From contig JADJCK010000015.1 in NCBI GenBank assembly GCA_016703265.1, forward strand, positions 1-64,000: a DNA stretch of 64,000 bases, read 5' to 3'. Positions 18,127 to 25,321 of this stretch are shown here, piece after piece. Each line of letters opens with the position of its first letter. The stretch's first letter is position 1. Source of the DNA: a bacterium. Lineage in GTDB: Bacteria > Krumholzibacteriota > Krumholzibacteriia > LZORAL124-64-63. The translations under genes and the position numbers were made by a program. The notes below the pieces were generated by a model that was not told the origin of the DNA, did no database searches, and worked only from the letters and a program-made list of their open reading frames with translations.

Positions 18127-18337
18127 GGCGCCCGGCGGAGAAACCAATCGCGCTATTTCGAACCGCCGCTCCTCGTGTCGCGCAGCGTGTCGTCATCGTT
18201 TCAGACCGCCCCAAGGGAGGATCGATCTCCATGAGCCGTCGTCTCCATTCCGGCCATTCATTGATGCCGGCTTTGACGCGCTCGACGCGGGCCCAGAATG
18301 CGGCGGACTCCGGGGTGTCAGTCTTCTTTTCCAGCAT
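18127..18337 (-). pseudogene. Small hypothetical protein, probably truncated
   Basis: The reverse frame starts MLEKKTDTPESAAFWARVER and continues with KAGINEWPEWRRR. This resembles a widespread small-protein type with an ESxAFW...EWPEW signature, whose function I do not know. Its 3' part runs into the palindrome at 18106-18125 and then into antisense of the antitoxin, so the original C-terminus is probably lost. Confidence 0.4.
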
Positions 18338-18558
18338 CGGTCCTGCCTCCCGTAGCGATCTCTAACTGTACGGCAGCTGCCTCTTCGAGTTCAAGGTGTG
18401 AATACCCAGGGACCCATCACCACGCCGCATTGATCCCCCATGGACACCGCGCCCGAGAGTCACCGCTGCCCGTGCAACTAAATTCGCTGTTATATAATGA
18501 GTTAACGAAGTCTGGCCCGCCGGCACCGATCCCGCTCCAGAGAATTTCCAAGATTCCA

Positions 18559-18587
18559 TTGATTGCTGGTACCGTATTTGGTACCAT
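18559..18587 (+). promoter_or_regulatory. hicAB-2 promoter and operator dyad
   Basis: TTGATT (18559-18564) and TACCAT (18582-18587) are spaced 17 bp. The spacer contains a dyad TGGTACC-N6-GGTACCA (18567-18586), 14 bp before the hicA start. A dyad between -35 and -10 suits autoregulation by the HicB antitoxin. The boxes are weak matches to consensus. Confidence 0.6.
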
Positions 18588-18600
18588 ATCCTTTGGAGCG

Positions 18601-18849
18601 ATGATGTCGCGCGCAGACAAGCTCATTGAACGAGCCTGCAGGCACCCTGGCTCACTCACGTTTGGAGAGCTGGAGCGGCTGGCAGGACTGTTCGGCTTCC
18701 ATCAGGTCCGGCAGCGCGGCAGCCATCGCATCTTCAAGCGGCCGGGCCATCCGTACTTCAACTTCCAGGAGTCCGGCGGCATGGCGAAGATCGCGCAAGT
18801 AAGACAACTGCTCGACTACGCCCACTCCCAGGGCTGGCTCGACGACTGA
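18601..18849 (+). CDS. hicA: HicA-family toxin (second module)
   Basis: Two adjacent ATG codons (18601, 18604) begin MMSRADKLIERACR. The 81-82 aa protein carries the canonical HicA active site RQRGSHRIFKRPG, with the catalytic His in GSH, and the C-terminal IAQVRQLLDYAHSQGWL helix. Expected to be a translation-dependent mRNA interferase. hicB follows after 13 nt. Unlike the first module, no chaperone gene follows. Confidence 0.9.
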   Translation: MMSRADKLIERACRHPGSLTFGELERLAGLFGFHQVRQRGSHRIFKRPGHPYFNFQESGGMAKIAQVRQLLDYAHSQGWLDD

Positions 18850-18862
18850 TAAGGAGACCCCC

Positions 18863-19258
18863 ATGCCCGGCTACAGCCAGTACATCGCCTGGAGCGCCGA
18901 GGACAACCAATACGTGGCCACTTGCCCGGAGCTGGCTCACCTCATGGCCCTTGGCGACACGGAAGAAGAAGCCGTGAGCGGACTGAAGGTCGCCATCGGA
19001 CTGGTCCTCGAGGACATGGCCGCATCCGGCGCCACGCCGCCCATACCTTCAGGCCACATGGCGCACAGCGGGCAGTTCCGCGTGCGCCTGCCGCGCACGT
19101 TGCACGCGCGGCTCGCCATGCAGGCCGAGCGCGAAGGTGTCTCACTGAACACCCTGGTCTGCACGTTGTTGTCCGAGGGCTCCGCGCTCTGGCATGCGGC
19201 GGACCATGTGACGGAGCGGTTCAGGGTGGCTTGTGGGGAGGGGCTCGACCGGGAGTGA
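18863..19258 (+). CDS. hicB: HicB-family antitoxin (second module)
   Basis: 131 aa. It has an N-terminal HicB fold (YSQYIAWSAEDNQYVATCPE, MALGDTEEEAVSGLKVAIG) and a C-terminal ribbon-helix-helix (GQFRVRLPRTLHARLAMQAE, GVSLNTLVCTLLSEG). An AAGGAG box lies before ATG 18863. It lacks the long hydrophobic extension of the chaperone-linked HicB at 16.5 kb, consistent with a normal two-gene module. A paired palindrome follows within 35 bp. Confidence 0.9.
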   Translation: MPGYSQYIAWSAEDNQYVATCPELAHLMALGDTEEEAVSGLKVAIGLVLEDMAASGATPPIPSGHMAHSGQFRVRLPRTLHARLAMQAEREGVSLNTLVCTLLSEGSALWHAADHVTERFRVACGEGLDRE

Positions 19259-19292
19259 GGGGCGTTGGCGGGCAGGCGGGGGTGGCCCGTCA

Positions 19293-19341
19293 GCGCCGGC
19301 GCAACTTCTCCCGCGGCCGTGATTCTTGCGCCGGCGCAAGT
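19293..19341. repeat. Paired palindrome element, copy C
   Basis: The first member (19293-19304) has lost its leading TT; the second (19326-19339) is exact. The 21-bp spacer ends GTGATTC. Located between hicAB-2 and the MqsRA-like promoter. Confidence 0.85.
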
Positions 19342-19403
19342 GACCAAACGACAAACTATATACGAATCAGAGTCCGTGCGGCGCATGTTTTGGTCCAATG
19401 ATG

Positions 19404-19432
19404 TTGTCTGGTGCGCCCATATTGGGTATCAT
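19404..19432 (+). promoter_or_regulatory. Promoter of the MqsRA-like operon
   Basis: TTGTCT (19404-19409), a 17-bp spacer and TATCAT (19427-19432), followed by ATAGTACT, which contains a small palindrome. The position rules out the upstream GTG at 19411 as the start of the toxin. Confidence 0.5.
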
Positions 19433-19485
19433 ATAGTACTAAACGACCCTCCCTGGTCGCCGAACCAATCACCGGCAGGTTCCTC

Positions 19486-19845
19486 GTGCCCCAGGCCCAG
19501 GCGTCCGACCAGGAACGACGATTACTGCGCGCCCTCGCGGCCGACCCGAGCCGGGCGACTGCGACCCAAAGGGCTCTCTACGACCTGATGGCTCATGGCC
19601 TGACGGTGGCCGACGCCTGCGACGCCCTGTGGCATTGGATCGTCGAGGATCGACCGGTGAAGCGGACCCTGATGCACGGCCAGGATGACGGCCAACCCGC
19701 TTTCGAGATCTGGCCCGAGCTGGTGGGGCGGAAGTTCTATTGCAAGTTCCTCGTCAGGGGGAACCCGCTCGTGCAGCAGTTGCTGCTGGTGGTGTCGGCC
19801 CACCCCGACGATCCCCACAGCCCATCGAGAGGCAGCCCGTCATGA
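19486..19845 (+). CDS. MqsR-like toxin (putative)
   Basis: The start chosen is GTG 19486, downstream of the promoter. The protein is about 119 aa. After a variable N-terminus it shows ATQRALYDLMAHGLTVADACDAL, then YCKFLVRGNPLVQQLLLVVSAHPDD, the strand order of RelE/MqsR-like mRNA interferases. The assignment leans on the next gene, a zinc-knuckle plus HTH antitoxin of MqsA type that overlaps by 4 nt. Sequence similarity to E. coli MqsR is low, so another RelE-superfamily toxin is possible. Confidence 0.6.
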   Translation: MPQAQASDQERRLLRALAADPSRATATQRALYDLMAHGLTVADACDALWHWIVEDRPVKRTLMHGQDDGQPAFEIWPELVGRKFYCKFLVRGNPLVQQLLLVVSAHPDDPHSPSRGSPS

Positions 19846-20417
19846 CCGAGCCCCAATGCCCCCTGTGCGGCGCGCCAGCCCTCATCCACCACGAGGGCCA
19901 GTACAAGATGTACCCGCCGCCCAACATCCCTGGCGGGCCGTTCACCGTGGCCAACGCCAAGTGGGAGGCGTGCGCCGCGTGCAACGAGGAGATCCTCCCC
20001 GCCGCGTTGCTCGCCGAGCTCGAAGCGCAGCGCATCGAACGGCTGGGTTACCTGCGACCTGATGAGATTCGCGCCGTGCGCGAGCGCGCGGGGCTGACGC
20101 AGACCGAGATGGCGATTTTCGTGGGCGTCGGCGAGAAGACGTATTGCCGGTGGGAGGCGGGCCGTTCGTTGCAGAACCTGTCGAGCGACAACCTCATCCG
20201 CCTGGCCGACCGCGTGCCCGAAGCGTTCGCCCAGCTGTCGGTACAGCGCGACCCGCAGCGTCAGGCCGTGATCGATGCCTATCTGGCCGACCTCGGTAAC
20301 CAGGAAGGGTGCAGCGAACTGGCGCTGGCGGCGCACGGGGCCGAACTCGACGTGGCGCTGGCCGACGAGTTGCGCCTGCGCCTGCGCATCCTGGCATCGA
20401 AGGGGAAGGACCAGTGA
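19842..20417 (+). CDS. MqsA-type antitoxin (zinc knuckle + XRE HTH)
   Basis: The N-terminus has the YgiT-type zinc-binding part: CPLCG at residues 5-9, then CAACNEE. Residues 70-115 are an XRE helix-turn-helix (IRAVRERAGLTQTEMAIFVG, YCRWEAGRSLQNLSSDNLIRL). ATG 19842 overlaps the toxin stop. The extra C-terminal 60 residues are helical. Binds operator DNA and neutralises the toxin by analogy with MqsA. The next gene starts inside its last codon (GTGA). Confidence 0.85.
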   Translation: MTEPQCPLCGAPALIHHEGQYKMYPPPNIPGGPFTVANAKWEACAACNEEILPAALLAELEAQRIERLGYLRPDEIRAVRERAGLTQTEMAIFVGVGEKTYCRWEAGRSLQNLSSDNLIRLADRVPEAFAQLSVQRDPQRQAVIDAYLADLGNQEGCSELALAAHGAELDVALADELRLRLRILASKGKDQ

Positions 20418-21262
20418 CCGCGAGAATGTTGCGCGGTGCACCCGGGATCGCGCCGCACGAATTGATGGTGCGCCTGCTGCACGCCACTGCGCAGGACCAG
20501 CCGGGCGCCATCGACCCGGCCCGCCTGCTATCGTTCCTGGGCCTGGATTTCCTGCCGGTGGATTTCGCGACGGCGCTTCGCGACGTCCTTCCCGACGACG
20601 CCCGCACCGCGCGCGCGCTGCTGTCGTCTCCCGACCACCTGGTCGCCGTCGATGCCGCGCTCGACCCGCAGTGGGTGCGCTTCAGCACCCTGCACGAGAT
20701 TGCCCATTACGTGCTGCAGGATCATCGCCACGCGCTCTACCTCTGCGATGCCGAAGGACTCAGCCACCGGGCGCGCCTCGACTTCGAAGTGCAGGCCAAC
20801 CTTTTCGCCGCCGACCTGCTGTTCAAGGGCCATTATTTCACGGTGGAGGCGCAGGCCCTGCCGGTATCGGCCGCGACGGTCAAGGCGCTGGCGCTGAAGT
20901 ACCAGGCCTCATTCGAAGCGACAGCACGCCGCCTGGTGGAGAAGCACCATGCCCCGGTCATGCTGGTCGTCTGCGAGCGACAGGCAGATCGCTCGGTCAT
21001 CGACGCGTCCCAGTCCGCAGTCTGGCGGGTGAAGTACTGCTCGGCGTCGACGTCGTTCAGGACGCGATGGTTCGCCCGCGTTGAAGGCGAGGCGCCCGCC
21101 GAAATCGCCGCGGCGCTGTCGACCGGCGGGCGCGACCTCGCCGACTCGATCGTGGTGGAGATGCCGCTGGCGGGGGATGCGGGCGGAGCGTTCAGGGTCG
21201 AGTGGTACTTCGATCAGGGCCATGTCATGGGGCTCGCGATGCCGACGAAGGGTGGGGCTTAG
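20414..21262 (+). CDS. ImmA/IrrE-family metallopeptidase
   Basis: The start is GTG 20414, overlapping the antitoxin stop by 4 nt. HEIAHYVL is the HExxH zinc motif, and the downstream EVQANLFAADLLF supplies the third ligand region typical of ImmA/IrrE (DUF955). ImmA peptidases cleave or disable XRE-type repressors in phages, ICEs and stress systems. Its translational coupling to an XRE antitoxin suggests it acts on that protein, which is an inference. The C-terminal 100 residues are not recognised. Confidence 0.85.
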   Translation: MTARMLRGAPGIAPHELMVRLLHATAQDQPGAIDPARLLSFLGLDFLPVDFATALRDVLPDDARTARALLSSPDHLVAVDAALDPQWVRFSTLHEIAHYVLQDHRHALYLCDAEGLSHRARLDFEVQANLFAADLLFKGHYFTVEAQALPVSAATVKALALKYQASFEATARRLVEKHHAPVMLVVCERQADRSVIDASQSAVWRVKYCSASTSFRTRWFARVEGEAPAEIAAALSTGGRDLADSIVVEMPLAGDAGGAFRVEWYFDQGHVMGLAMPTKGGA

Positions 21263-21280
21263 GGCAGTGGCGGGTGCCAC

Positions 21281-21331
21281 TTGCGCTGGCGCAACTTCTC
21301 CCGCCCCCGTGATTGTTGCGCCGGCGCAACT
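21281..21331. repeat. Paired palindrome element, copy D
   Basis: 21281-21294 (one mismatch, TTGCGCTGGCGCAA) and 21316-21329 (exact), spacer 21 bp ending GTGATTG. The spacer is almost identical to copy C (CTTCTCCCG...CCGTGATT). Lies between convergent gene ends. Confidence 0.9.
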
Positions 21332-21430
21332 CACAGAACCGCGTGAAATCCATCGCAAGCCGCATTAACGATAAGCCGGCATCGCATCCCAAGCCCGCCC
21401 ATCGCGAACGGATGAGTCGCGAGGGCTGAT

Positions 21431-22099
21431 TCACGATTCCGCGCGCGACTGACCACCGGTCAAGTCGCGCGCGTGCCCGGCGTGTCGCGGGCTGCCGACG
21501 GCCGCCAGGGGAATCTCGACGATCGCCACGCGTGCGGGGTTGAGATGGACATCTTCCCCGCCATTGTCATCGGTGAACGAGACCATGCCGCAGCCTGGCG
21601 TCCAGACCTCAAGTTCCCCGGCGAAGGAGGCCAGCGGACGGCAATCGGGATCGCCGTCTTCGATTTCCCCCGGGTCGTCCGCATCGACGACAAATTCCAC
21701 CACGGCGCGGTCAGAGGTGAAATGGACCCGCAACGCGCCGCGGCCTTCGGGACGTTCCTCGAGATCATCCTGGTTCTCGAAACGGGCCCCGTCGACAGCG
21801 CTGTCCCACAGCAGATGGATGGACTGCACGGCCGCCAGGCGGACGCAGACGATCTGGTAGCGCGAATCGAAACAGAAGAAGTTCTCGAAGCCGCGGTCAC
21901 CCAGGGCTCTTTCGAGGCGCCGCTTGCACGTTGCTGCGATCGGGTAGTCGCACGGCTCTCGGCCTGGCAGGCGGATTCTGGCGGTCCAGTACACAGCGCC
22001 GTCGATGGCGGCGTGGTCCAACGGGTAGGCCGGTTGGGACTGGGGCGGGCTCTTCCCGGTCTGCGGCGTTCGTCTGTGGTTGTGCATCGGGAGCTCCAT
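21431..22099 (-). CDS. Hypothetical protein
   Basis: Not recognised. The start chosen is ATG 22099 (MELPMHNHRR); 22087 is an alternative. About 220 aa, soluble, acidic in the C-terminal half (VEFVVDADDPGEIEDGDPD), with segments DYPIAATCKRRLERALG and FFCFDSRYQIVCVRLAA. No signal peptide or membrane segment. Palindromic elements bound it on both sides, so it may be cargo of the accessory island. Confidence 0.55.
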   Translation of the reverse strand: MELPMHNHRRTPQTGKSPPQSQPAYPLDHAAIDGAVYWTARIRLPGREPCDYPIAATCKRRLERALGDRGFENFFCFDSRYQIVCVRLAAVQSIHLLWDSAVDGARFENQDDLEERPEGRGALRVHFTSDRAVVEFVVDADDPGEIEDGDPDCRPLASFAGELEVWTPGCGMVSFTDDNGGEDVHLNPARVAIVEIPLAAVGSPRHAGHARDLTGGQSRAES

Positions 22100-22307
22100 T
22101 TGCTGCGCGCATGGCGGGAGACTGCCCGCTTGAGCGCAGGGAACCCGTGGGCACGCCGGGTGCCAGCCCGCTCGCAACTGCCGGAAACCGCGCTGTGGAC
22201 GCCGCGGGAGTGGAGCTTCGGTCTGGCGGCCGCCATGGGCCGGGGGTGGATTGTGTCGCCAGCGCGGGACGCGTTGGGCCGAAGTGGATAGACCGATTGA
22301 CGGCGGC

Positions 22308-22360
22308 AGTTGCGCCGGCGCAAGTCTTCAAGCCACCGTGATTCTTGCGCCGGCGCAAGT
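22308..22360. repeat. Paired palindrome element, copy E
   Basis: Two exact palindromes at 22310-22323 and 22345-22358; 21-bp spacer ending GTGATTC. Confidence 0.95.
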
Positions 22361-22418
22361 CATAGGACTGCACAAAATCCCCAATGGCATCAATCAGGTG
22401 CTGATTCACGGAGTGCGA

Positions 22419-23102
22419 CTATTCCCGCCCCCGCACCAACATCCCCCCGCTGATCCCCAGCACCACCGCCGCATGCAGGAACGCCACCATCGGTGTCCAC
22501 ATCAATCGCGATTCGCCGTGCTGCGAGATCACCATCGCCAATGGCAGGGCACAGAGGGCCAGCAGGAGCCAGCCGGTGACGCGCGGCGCACGTCGCGCAA
22601 GAAAAGCGAGCCCCGCGAGACCTGCGGCCGCCAGTAGAACGAATCCCGCAGCCGCTGTCGTCCTCTCGGCAAAGGATCCCGTCAGGACGATCGAAATCGA
22701 CGCGGCAGTGAGCACCGATGCACCCAGCAGCAGCCGGAACGTGCCGGCGCGAGCGCCCCAGTATTGGAGCAGATAGCTGACGGCGAAGACCTCGACCAAC
22801 AGCTTGCGTGGCGTCTCGCCACTGAAGGCCGCACTCACGTTCGGCCCGAGGCGCCCGGCGAAGAGCAGGACAGCCACCGCCAACAACGCATGAAACCCGG
22901 CGCGACGCGTCACGCCCATCGTCCATTCATCCGCATCCTTCAACCAGCCGATCTCGCGCAGCACCGACGGCAGGAACACCGCCAGGGCGAACGCGACCTC
23001 GAGGCGCGGATAGAGCCAGGTGCCGGCCAGGGCCACCACGCCGATGCCGAACGCGATCGCGTCGATCGACGGCAAGCGCCTGGGGGTCTCACGCGTCATC
23101 AT
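22419..23102 (-). CDS. Multi-pass membrane protein paired with an XRE regulator
   Basis: About 227 aa with roughly six hydrophobic segments (IAFGIGVVALAGTWLYP, GFHALLAVAVLLFAG, LLLGASVLTAASISIVL, GFVLLAAAGLAGLAFLA, GWLLLALCALPLAMVI, LHAAVVLGISGGMLV). Three ATG codons (23108, 23102, 23099) overlap the end of the XRE gene. A small XRE regulator followed by a membrane protein of unknown function is a common bacterial pair. The family is not identified. Confidence 0.7.
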   Translation of the reverse strand: MMTRETPRRLPSIDAIAFGIGVVALAGTWLYPRLEVAFALAVFLPSVLREIGWLKDADEWTMGVTRRAGFHALLAVAVLLFAGRLGPNVSAAFSGETPRKLLVEVFAVSYLLQYWGARAGTFRLLLGASVLTAASISIVLTGSFAERTTAAAGFVLLAAAGLAGLAFLARRAPRVTGWLLLALCALPLAMVISQHGESRLMWTPMVAFLHAAVVLGISGGMLVRGRE

Positions 23103-23313
23103 CGTCATCCCCTCCCTCGACGAGCTCGAACAGGTCGGTGACGGGCATGCCCAGGGCGTCGGCCAGCGTGAACGCGAGCAGGGCCGAGGGCACGTACTTG
23201 CCCTTCTCGATGGCCAGGATGGTCTGGCGGCGCACACCGACGGCGGCGGCCAGGTCTTCCTGGGTCAAATCGAGGCGGGCGCGGTGCTGTTTCAGGTGGT
23301 TGGTGAGTTTCAT
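23089..23313 (-). CDS. Small XRE-family transcriptional regulator
   Basis: 74 aa, almost entirely a helix-turn-helix: HLKQHRARLDLTQEDLAAAV, GVRRQTILAIEKGKYVPS, LADALGMPVTDLFEL, then an acidic tail. This is the compact YozG/Cro-like type. Overlaps the start of the membrane protein, so both are in one operon. Confidence 0.9.
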   Translation of the reverse strand: MKLTNHLKQHRARLDLTQEDLAAAVGVRRQTILAIEKGKYVPSALLAFTLADALGMPVTDLFELVEGGDDDDDA

Positions 23314-23476
23314 GGGGTTGAATGTACGCTATAGCGCACTTTTTGTCAATGGTGAATGACATTTTGGCCGCGCGCGGCCTCGGCGCTCTTAAGCCCAAGT
23401 TGTGGCAAGGTTTACGCTGCCATTCGCCGTCAGGTCGATTACCGTGTCGCTTTCATAAGACAGAGGGAGAGCGAGC

Positions 23477-23860
23477 ATGAAGAAGCAGACCCCCGAATCG
23501 GCCGCCCCGGCTTCGCAGTTGATCGACGAGCGCATCGAGGAACTGGGTGACTGGCGCGGCGATCTGCTCGCCCGCCTGCGCGCCGTGATCCGCGCGGCCG
23601 ACCCCGCCATCGTCTAGGAGTGGAAGTGGCGCGTGCCGGTGTGGTCGCGCGACGGCATCATCTGCACGGGTGAGGCCTACAAGAGCACCGTGAAGCTGAC
23701 CTTCGCCAAGGGTGCGGCGCTGAAGGACCCGAAGGGCCTCTTCAATTCCAGCCTCGAAGGCAACACGCGGCGCGCGATCGACTATCGTGAAGGCGACAAG
23801 GTGAACGAGGCCGCGCTGAAGACGCTCGTGCGCGGCGGCGGCCCTGAACGCGAAGGCTTG
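23477..23860 (+). pseudogene. DUF1801-type protein with an in-frame amber codon
   Basis: ATG 23477 reads KKQTPESAAPASQLIDER, then IEELGDWRGDLLARLRAVIR, then ADPAIV, and meets TAG at 23615. The same frame resumes immediately with EWKWRVPVWSRDGIICTGE, KLTFAKGAALKDPKGLFNSS and TRRAIDYREGDKVNEAAL, all conserved in the family. In the family the TAG position follows a Val and precedes a Glu, so a single-base change from GAG is the simplest explanation. The C-terminus has no stop of its own and runs in frame into the PAP2 gene. Confidence 0.75.
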
Positions 23861-24667
23861 ATGAACGTGCGTGGCGCCGCAACCATCCTCACATTGGCCG
23901 CACTGCTGGCGCTCCCGCCCGCCACCGCGCACGCCGCCTCGCCGTTCCCCTACAACCTGCGCACCGGCCGCGAGGCCGCGCTCGCCGCCACCGGCACCAG
24001 CCTCCTGCTCACCAGCCTGATCCTCGCGCACGACAACACGCCGCTCACGCCGGCGGAGCTGGCCGCGCTCGATGTCGCAGCGTTGCCGTCGATCGACCGC
24101 GCCGCCACCCGCCGCTGGTCGCCCGGCGCGGCGAAGGCCAGCGATCGCCTCGTGACGACACTCACCATCGCGCCGCTCGCCGTTGCTGCGGTCGGTCCCG
24201 GTCGCGAGCGCGGCGGCCGCGTGGCGCTCATGTATGCCGAGACGATGCTCCTCTCGGGCGGCGCCACGGCGCTGCTCAAGCACGCTGTCGCGCGGCCGCG
24301 GCCGTTCACGTACAACGACGACGCGCGCATCGACCCGGCGCTGCGCCTGTCGGGCATGGCGCGGCGCTCGTTTCCTTCGGGCCACACGGCGCAGTCGTTC
24401 GCGGCGATGGTCTTCCTTGCCACGGTGCACGGGAAGCTGCAGCCGCGCGGTGAGGGCTGGGTCTGGGCGGGATGCCTGGGCGCGGCGGCCACCGTGGGCT
24501 GGCTGCGTTACGAGGCGGGGTACCACTTCCCGACCGACATCCTGGCGGGCGCGGCGATCGGCGCCACGGCGGGATGGCTGGTGCCGCATCTGCATGAGCT
24601 CGCTGATGACGGCACAACCGCCGCGCCGGTGGAAGGCGCGCGCATCGGCGTCGGCTTCGGGTTCTGA
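23861..24667 (+). CDS. PAP2-family phosphatase
   Basis: ATG 23861 gives a signal peptide (TILTLAALLALPPATAHAAS). The PAP2 motifs are in order: KHAVARPRPF (K-x6-RP), SFPSGHTAQSF (SGH), RYEAGYHFPTDILAGAAIG (R-x5-H-x3-D). Probably dephosphorylates membrane or periplasmic phospholipid or prenyl-phosphate substrates. Acidic phosphatase or lipid phosphatase activity cannot be separated by sequence. Start chosen for the signal peptide, since the frame continues upstream into the DUF1801 remnant. Confidence 0.9.
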   Translation: MNVRGAATILTLAALLALPPATAHAASPFPYNLRTGREAALAATGTSLLLTSLILAHDNTPLTPAELAALDVAALPSIDRAATRRWSPGAAKASDRLVTTLTIAPLAVAAVGPGRERGGRVALMYAETMLLSGGATALLKHAVARPRPFTYNDDARIDPALRLSGMARRSFPSGHTAQSFAAMVFLATVHGKLQPRGEGWVWAGCLGAAATVGWLRYEAGYHFPTDILAGAAIGATAGWLVPHLHELADDGTTAAPVEGARIGVGFGF

Positions 24668-24721
24668 TTCACCTCGCGCAGGGAGTTTCACCCCCACGAG
24701 AATTCGAACCGGAGGATGACC

Positions 24722-25234
24722 ATGTTCCTGATGCTCCTGTTGATGCTGCTCGTCGCCCAGGCTCCGGTTGCCGCCGCGGCGCCTGCGACACAACTTGACG
24801 CCGCCACCTCCCAATCGACCGCAACCCTGGAGACGACCATGACCGCCACCGGCGCCTTCGACGTGAAGATGATTCCCCAACCCGCCGACGGCGAAGCCGC
24901 CGGCCCGTTCGGCCGCCTGCTGCTCGACAAACAGTACCACGGCGCGCTCACGGCCGTCAGCCGCGGCCAGATGATGGCCTTCCAGTCGGCGACCGAGGGA
25001 TCGGCGGGGTACGTGGCGCTGGAGCAGGTCACCGGCACCCTCGACGGGCGCCGCGGCAGCTTCGTGCTGCAGCACGAGGGGCTCATGACGCGCGGTACGC
25101 CCACCCGCCTGCAAGTGACCGTGGTGCCGGACTCGGGGACCGACGAACTGGCAGGACTGGCCGGCGAACTGGACATCATCTTCGCCGAGGATGGCCATCG
25201 CTACGAGTTGAGGTACACGCTGGAGCGGCCGTAG
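24722..25234 (+). CDS. DUF3224-family protein with signal peptide
   Basis: The start chosen is ATG 24722, 6 nt after GGAGG; ATG 24716 is too close to the box. An N-terminal signal sequence (MFLMLLLMLLVAQAPVAAAA) precedes the DUF3224 core: GAFDVKMIPQPADG, GRLLLDKQYHGALTAVSRGQM, GYVALEQVTGTLDGRRGSFVL, LQVTVVPDSGTDELAGLAGEL. Family members are small beta-barrel proteins, usually without a signal peptide. Function unknown. Confidence 0.85.
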   Translation: MFLMLLLMLLVAQAPVAAAAPATQLDAATSQSTATLETTMTATGAFDVKMIPQPADGEAAGPFGRLLLDKQYHGALTAVSRGQMMAFQSATEGSAGYVALEQVTGTLDGRRGSFVLQHEGLMTRGTPTRLQVTVVPDSGTDELAGLAGELDIIFAEDGHRYELRYTLERP

Positions 25235-25321
25235 CGCCTGGCGGGGCCCCGTGGCGGCGTTGGTGGCGTGCGCGCATTCACCGCCCTTGCCCCGGGGCCC
25301 GCTTCTGGCTAGCCTGCCGGG

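Noticed and set aside
15967..22360. CRISPR array made of the repeated TTGCGCCGGCGCAA units
   Set aside because: Units are dispersed at 1-4 kb intervals, occur as pairs with a conserved spacer rather than unique spacers, and no cas genes are present.
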